Source of the DNA: Acidisphaera sp035272265
GTDB taxonomy: Bacteria; Pseudomonadota; Alphaproteobacteria; Acetobacterales; Acetobacteraceae
Length of the DNA: 9,256 bases
NCBI GenBank assembly: GCA_035272265.1
Contig: DATEQV010000389.1
Location: 1-9,256 of the forward strand
Direction: 5' to 3'
The notes under the pieces were generated by a model. That model saw only the letters and a program-made list of their open reading frames with translations. It did not search any database and was not told the DNA's origin. The position numbers and the translations under genes were made by a program. Every line of letters starts with the position of its first letter. Position 1 is the stretch's first letter. This document shows, piece after piece, positions 6,834 through 9,256 of the stretch.

Positions 6834-7724
6834 TCATGCAGCCAATGCTGCCGTGGTTTCCTCTACGCAAGCGACGAAGCTTCTTAGGGTCGTGCTCTCA
6901 TGCACGTCCCGGCGTCGGATGAACAGCGTCTCCACCCGGCCTTGCGAACCGTTCAGCGCGTGTATTCGGATGGCGCTGTTCTGCTCCGCCCGCTCGACGA
7001 CGGCACGGGGCAGCAGCGTGACGCCCATCTCCGCCGCAACGCAGCCAATGATGCCGTCGAGCGTGCCGAACTCCAACCGGGCGGCGCTCGGCCAACCGAA
7101 TTCCGCCAGGACCTGTTCGAGCCGTTGTCTGTAGGAACAACCAGTGCGGAACGCGAGGGCGGTCGGACCGGCAGCGGGGGTGCCGCGGCGCAGGGCGGCA
7201 AGGCTGGTCCAACGCATCGCCGTGACCAACACGAGCTCCTCCTCGAATGCGGTCACGACGGCGAGGTCGGGATGGTCGATCGGGCCACACACGAAGGCAC
7301 CGTCGAGCGACCTGTCAAGGACTGCACCGACGAGCGCGGCTGTCGGGCCGGTGCGAAGCGTCAGCTGTACCGCCGGCCAGGATCGATGGAAGCGGGCCAA
7401 CAGCTTCGGCAGGCGGACCGCCGCTGTCGTTTCCATCGAGCCAATCGCCAGCGGGCCCTTCGGCACGCCATCGTCCCGCGCTGCAACGACGGCTTCGCGC
7501 GATAGCGCCGTCAGCCGTTCGACATAGGGCATCAGCCGCCGACCGGCTGCACTCAGGGTCATGCCGCGGCTATGTCGTTCGAACAATGGGGAGCCGATTT
7601 CAGCCTCGAGCGCTCTGATCCGTTTCGTCACGTTCGACTGCACAGTGCCGAGATCGATTGCCGCGCGGGTGATTCCGCCGCAGCGGGCGACGGCGAGGAA
7701 CGTCGACAGATCTGAAAACTCCAT
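6834..7724 (-). CDS. LysR-type transcriptional regulator
   Basis: This DNA-binding regulator has 296 residues, the usual length for the family. Residues 1-60 form the winged helix-turn-helix (FLAVARCGGITRAAIDLGTV, QSNVTKRIRALEAEIG, LFERHSRGMTLSAAGRRL). The effector-binding part begins near 92 (KGPLAIGSMETTAAVRLPKLL). It contains the stretch FRTGCSYRQRLEQVL and the late motif GIIGCVAAEMGVTLLPRAVVE. The Gly-Cys-Ser-Tyr-Arg pattern is seen in GltC-like regulators, but the effector cannot be named. The ATG at 7724 is chosen because the HTH follows at once; an open frame to 7982 runs through a repeat element and is not credible. Two 17-bp direct repeats lie immediately upstream, suggesting autoregulation. 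Both flanking genes, the OmpA-like lipoprotein and the hydrolase, point the same way, so there is no divergent partner to suggest a target. Confidence 0.93.
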   Translation of the reverse strand: MEFSDLSTFLAVARCGGITRAAIDLGTVQSNVTKRIRALEAEIGSPLFERHSRGMTLSAAGRRLMPYVERLTALSREAVVAARDDGVPKGPLAIGSMETTAAVRLPKLLARFHRSWPAVQLTLRTGPTAALVGAVLDRSLDGAFVCGPIDHPDLAVVTAFEEELVLVTAMRWTSLAALRRGTPAAGPTALAFRTGCSYRQRLEQVLAEFGWPSAARLEFGTLDGIIGCVAAEMGVTLLPRAVVERAEQNSAIRIHALNGSQGRVETLFIRRRDVHESTTLRSFVACVEETTAALAA

Positions 7725-7730
7725 CACAGC

Positions 7731-7764
7731 CCCGTTCTCGGTGAGAGCCCGTTCTCTGTTAGAG
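7731..7764. promoter_or_regulatory. Tandem 17-bp repeats before the LysR gene, candidate operator
   Basis: Two adjacent 17-bp units, CCCGTTCTCGGTGAGAG (7731-7747) and CCCGTTCTCTGTTAGAG (7748-7764), agree at 15 of 17 positions with no gap. Each contains a small dyad (CTC-GGT-GAG; CTCT-GTT-AGAG). The array ends six bases from the LysR ATG at 7724 and covers its ribosome-site region. Bound protein there would block transcription or translation start, as expected for negative autoregulation. Which protein binds is inferred. Confidence 0.5.
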
Positions 7765-7892
7765 ATGGCCGCGTTCGATATAAACCATTTTTCAAGAATG
7801 CTGAAGGGGTTCATGCTGCCGATCCAGCTCAGCGATCCGGAAAGCTGAGCAATCAGTGCGGTTCGCATCCGCTTGCCCCGGGGGCACGTCAC

Positions 7893-8010
7893 CTCGTCAT
7901 CGCGAGCCGCCGCTTGGCGGCGTGGCGATCCAGGGCCGCGCGGCAGGCGTTTCTCACGCGGCCCTGGATCGCCACCCGCCACGCCTTCGGCTCGCGGTCG
8001 CGATGACGAG
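7893..8010. repeat. Second compound palindromic repeat with CGTCAT...ATGACG ends
   Basis: This 118-bp near-palindrome lies between the hydrolase and LysR genes. The outer arms are 13 bp and perfect (CTCGTCATCGCGA at 7893-7905 against 7998-8010). The inner arms are 19 bp and perfect (7922-7940 against 7957-7975), around a 16-base loop. The sequence between outer and inner arms differs on the two sides. The CGTCAT ends and the GATCCAGGGCCGCG core resemble the widespread alphaproteobacterial extragenic palindromes. The RNA would fold into a long stem. Confidence 0.8.
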
Positions 8011-8054
8011 TGAATGGGTTCCGGCCATCAGGACTTGGTATTATGTTTTCCAGT

Positions 8055-8085
8055 GACGCGCACGGTTCTTAGGTTCGTGCGCGTC
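8055..8085 (-). terminator. Hairpin downstream of the hydrolase gene
   Basis: A perfect 10-bp stem (GACGCGCACG at 8055-8064 with CGTGCGCGTC at 8076-8085) encloses an 11-base loop. It begins 20 bases past the hydrolase stop on the minus strand. The bases after it on that strand are A-rich rather than T-rich, so it lacks the U-tract of a standard intrinsic terminator. With the repeat at 7893-8010 behind it, this gap probably limits read-through into the LysR gene. Confidence 0.4.
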
Positions 8086-8104
8086 GCGGAAATCCGGTGC
8101 GTGG

Positions 8105-9034
8105 TTAGCCCCTCGGGCCTGCGGGGAATTTCTCCAGGAGCCAGTCGAAAACGGCTGCGCGATAGAGCGTTAAGGCGCCCATCTGGCAGTGCCCGGCGCC
8201 ACCCGATGGCCCATCGAAAATCCGTGTGGTCATGCTGCGGGCGTTGACGAGTGCTTTCTCGAAGTCCGCGGTCTGGTGGAAAGGAATGAAATGATCCTCC
8301 GTGCCTGCCAGGATCAATACGTCTTGCCGGATGCGACCAGCGACAGGCGCGAGAGTATAAGCAGCGCATGCCTTAGCGGTATCGTCGACGTCCTTGGTAC
8401 CCATGGTCCACCGCGCATTGTGGTAGGCCCACGAAACCCCAATGTTCTTCATCGCTAGCGGATTTTTCGCTGCGGCTAAAAGTGGACCCGCCACCGCACC
8501 GAAATCGTAGCAGGTGTCGTACGCCACTACGCCGTCGATGCGTTCCTCGAAGGCAGCAGCGCGTGGCGCGAAATAGCCGCCCATGCTCATGCCGATGATT
8601 ACAATCTTCGAAGGTTTGGCGTGAGTACGGACAAATTCGTCGAGCACCGCTGTAACCGGCTTCTCCCATTCCGGTGTGTAGGTAAGGCCGTACTTGCGCA
8701 GCGCCTGGCCTTGGCCTGGCCCTTCGTAAGTCAGCACGGAGTAGCCACGCTTAAGCGCTGCCTCGGCGAAATTTGGATAGTATTCTTCCAGAATCGAGTC
8801 GAAGCCGCCGCCAAACATGAGTAATGGCTTCGTCTCAGCCCCTTGCGGCCCGGGGAAGTACAATGCCCGCAGGCTCCCCGCGCCGTACGGTACGGTGATG
8901 CGTTCGTAGCGGACGCCGAGAGCGTCCAGGCCCTTGAAGAAATAGCTACCTGTCTTTTCGAACGATCCCGGGCGCTTGGGATCGTCGGGCGGCAGCAGAA
9001 ACTCGGCCATGCGCTGGTACGGACCGCCCATCAT
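8105..9034 (-). CDS. Alpha/beta hydrolase, N-terminally short
   Basis: This is a predicted cytoplasmic serine hydrolase (309 residues, no signal peptide) of unknown substrate. The fold is clear: the oxyanion-side loop FGGGFDS (74-80), YEGPGQGQ (103-110), the nucleophile elbow G148-M-S150-M-G, the acid D247 in AGTEDHFIP, and His282 in GAGHCQMG. The layout recalls the FrsA / 2,6-dihydropseudooxynicotine hydrolase group, whose members carry a helical N-terminal region before the YxRxAEF segment. Here the protein begins almost at that segment (YQRMAEFLLPP, residues 6-16), so it may have lost its first part. The frame upstream of 9034 has several stops, so no longer version exists in this frame. 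No ribosome site precedes the ATG at 9034. A startless open frame ends there in an ATGA overlap. Local GC is lower than in neighbouring genes (47 percent in 8581-8640), suggesting transfer. Confidence 0.88.
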   Translation of the reverse strand: MMGGPYQRMAEFLLPPDDPKRPGSFEKTGSYFFKGLDALGVRYERITVPYGAGSLRALYFPGPQGAETKPLLMFGGGFDSILEEYYPNFAEAALKRGYSVLTYEGPGQGQALRKYGLTYTPEWEKPVTAVLDEFVRTHAKPSKIVIIGMSMGGYFAPRAAAFEERIDGVVAYDTCYDFGAVAGPLLAAAKNPLAMKNIGVSWAYHNARWTMGTKDVDDTAKACAAYTLAPVAGRIRQDVLILAGTEDHFIPFHQTADFEKALVNARSMTTRIFDGPSGGAGHCQMGALTLYRAAVFDWLLEKFPAGPRG

Positions 9035-9151
9035 TGACGGCCGTTGATATCAGGGGACACGATCTGCAGGTCCGGTTCACAGCAACAGGGTCCGTTGCCT
9101 GGACGACACGCGTCAAGCAGGACCGCAATCCAGGCCCCAAGAATAAATACC

Positions 9152-9180
9152 TTGCCAAGCTTCTCTCGCGACCCTATTCT
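9152..9180 (+). promoter_or_regulatory. Sigma-70-type promoter reading rightwards
   Basis: TTGCCA (9152-9157) and TATTCT (9175-9180) are separated by exactly 17 bases. The first matches the -35 consensus at five of six positions, the second the -10 at four of six. Transcription would start near 9187, about 45 bases before the ATG at 9232, which has a strong ribosome site. The agreement of promoter, spacing and gene start is the main support. Confidence 0.5.
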
Positions 9181-9231
9181 CGTGGTGAGCCCGGCGCGGT
9201 CCGGGGAACCTCGAGCCCCAGGGAGGGCCGG

Positions 9232-9256
9232 ATGTTCGACTTCCTGCCGCCCTTCC
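9232..9256 (+). CDS. Start of a gene running off the right edge
   Basis: Only eight codons are visible (MFDFLPPF), far too few to name a product. The start is supported by AGGGAGGG at 9220-9227, an excellent ribosome binding site four bases before the ATG, and by the promoter at 9152-9180. It would be divergent from the hydrolase gene, with about 200 bases between the two starts. Confidence 0.45.

Noticed and set aside
7725..7982. N-terminal extension of the LysR protein to 7982
   Set aside because: It would translate part of the palindromic repeat and the 17-bp tandem repeats. LysR proteins begin a few residues before the HTH, as from 7724.
9035..9256. Missing N-terminal part of the hydrolase in another frame (frameshift)
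   Set aside because: I translated all three minus-strand frames back to the edge. The hydrolase frame has several stops, and the other two show no helical segment resembling the family's N-terminus.

Overview
The window is GC-rich bacterial DNA, most likely from an alphaproteobacterium. Three things point there: a fused shikimate kinase / 3-dehydroquinate synthase gene, palindromic repeats with CGTCAT...ATGACG ends of a type common in that class, and a short (dimeric-type) avidin resembling rhizavidin. The organism is inferred from gene content and composition only.

Layout. Positions 1-1533 (+) hold the 3' part of aroKB; its start lies before the window. After a 250-base gap with a good extended -10 promoter comes a very small putative lipoprotein (1782-1988, +). 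From 2027 to 6687 every gene is on the minus strand. In transcription order these are an OmpA-like peptidoglycan-binding lipoprotein (6687-6148), a Tat-type exported DUF1254/DUF1214 protein (5894-4359), a secreted CTAGR-type sulfatase (4079-2466) and, 43 bases downstream of it, a secreted avidin-like protein (2422-2027). From 6834 to 9034, also minus, lie a LysR-type regulator (7724-6834) and an alpha/beta hydrolase (9034-8105). At the right edge a + strand promoter and a strong ribosome binding site introduce a gene that continues beyond the window (ATG at 9232).

How it may fit together. AroKB is housekeeping (aromatic amino acid precursor synthesis). The centre of the window is an export-oriented cluster: all four minus-strand proteins carry Sec, Tat or lipoprotein signals, so they should act in the periplasm or envelope. 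The sulfatase and avidin may be co-transcribed. The DUF1254/DUF1214 gene is separated from the sulfatase by 279 bases with a hairpin and may be a separate transcript. The LysR gene has a tandem pair of 17-bp repeats directly before its start codon, a strong candidate for an autoregulatory operator. The hydrolase is visibly less GC-rich than its neighbours and looks short at its N-terminus, suggesting transfer or rearrangement.

The best candidates for something undescribed are the avidin-like protein with a remodelled biotin pocket beside a sulfatase, the tandem operator before the LysR gene, and a startless open frame ending in an ATGA overlap with the hydrolase. No RNA genes, CRISPR arrays or transposases were seen.
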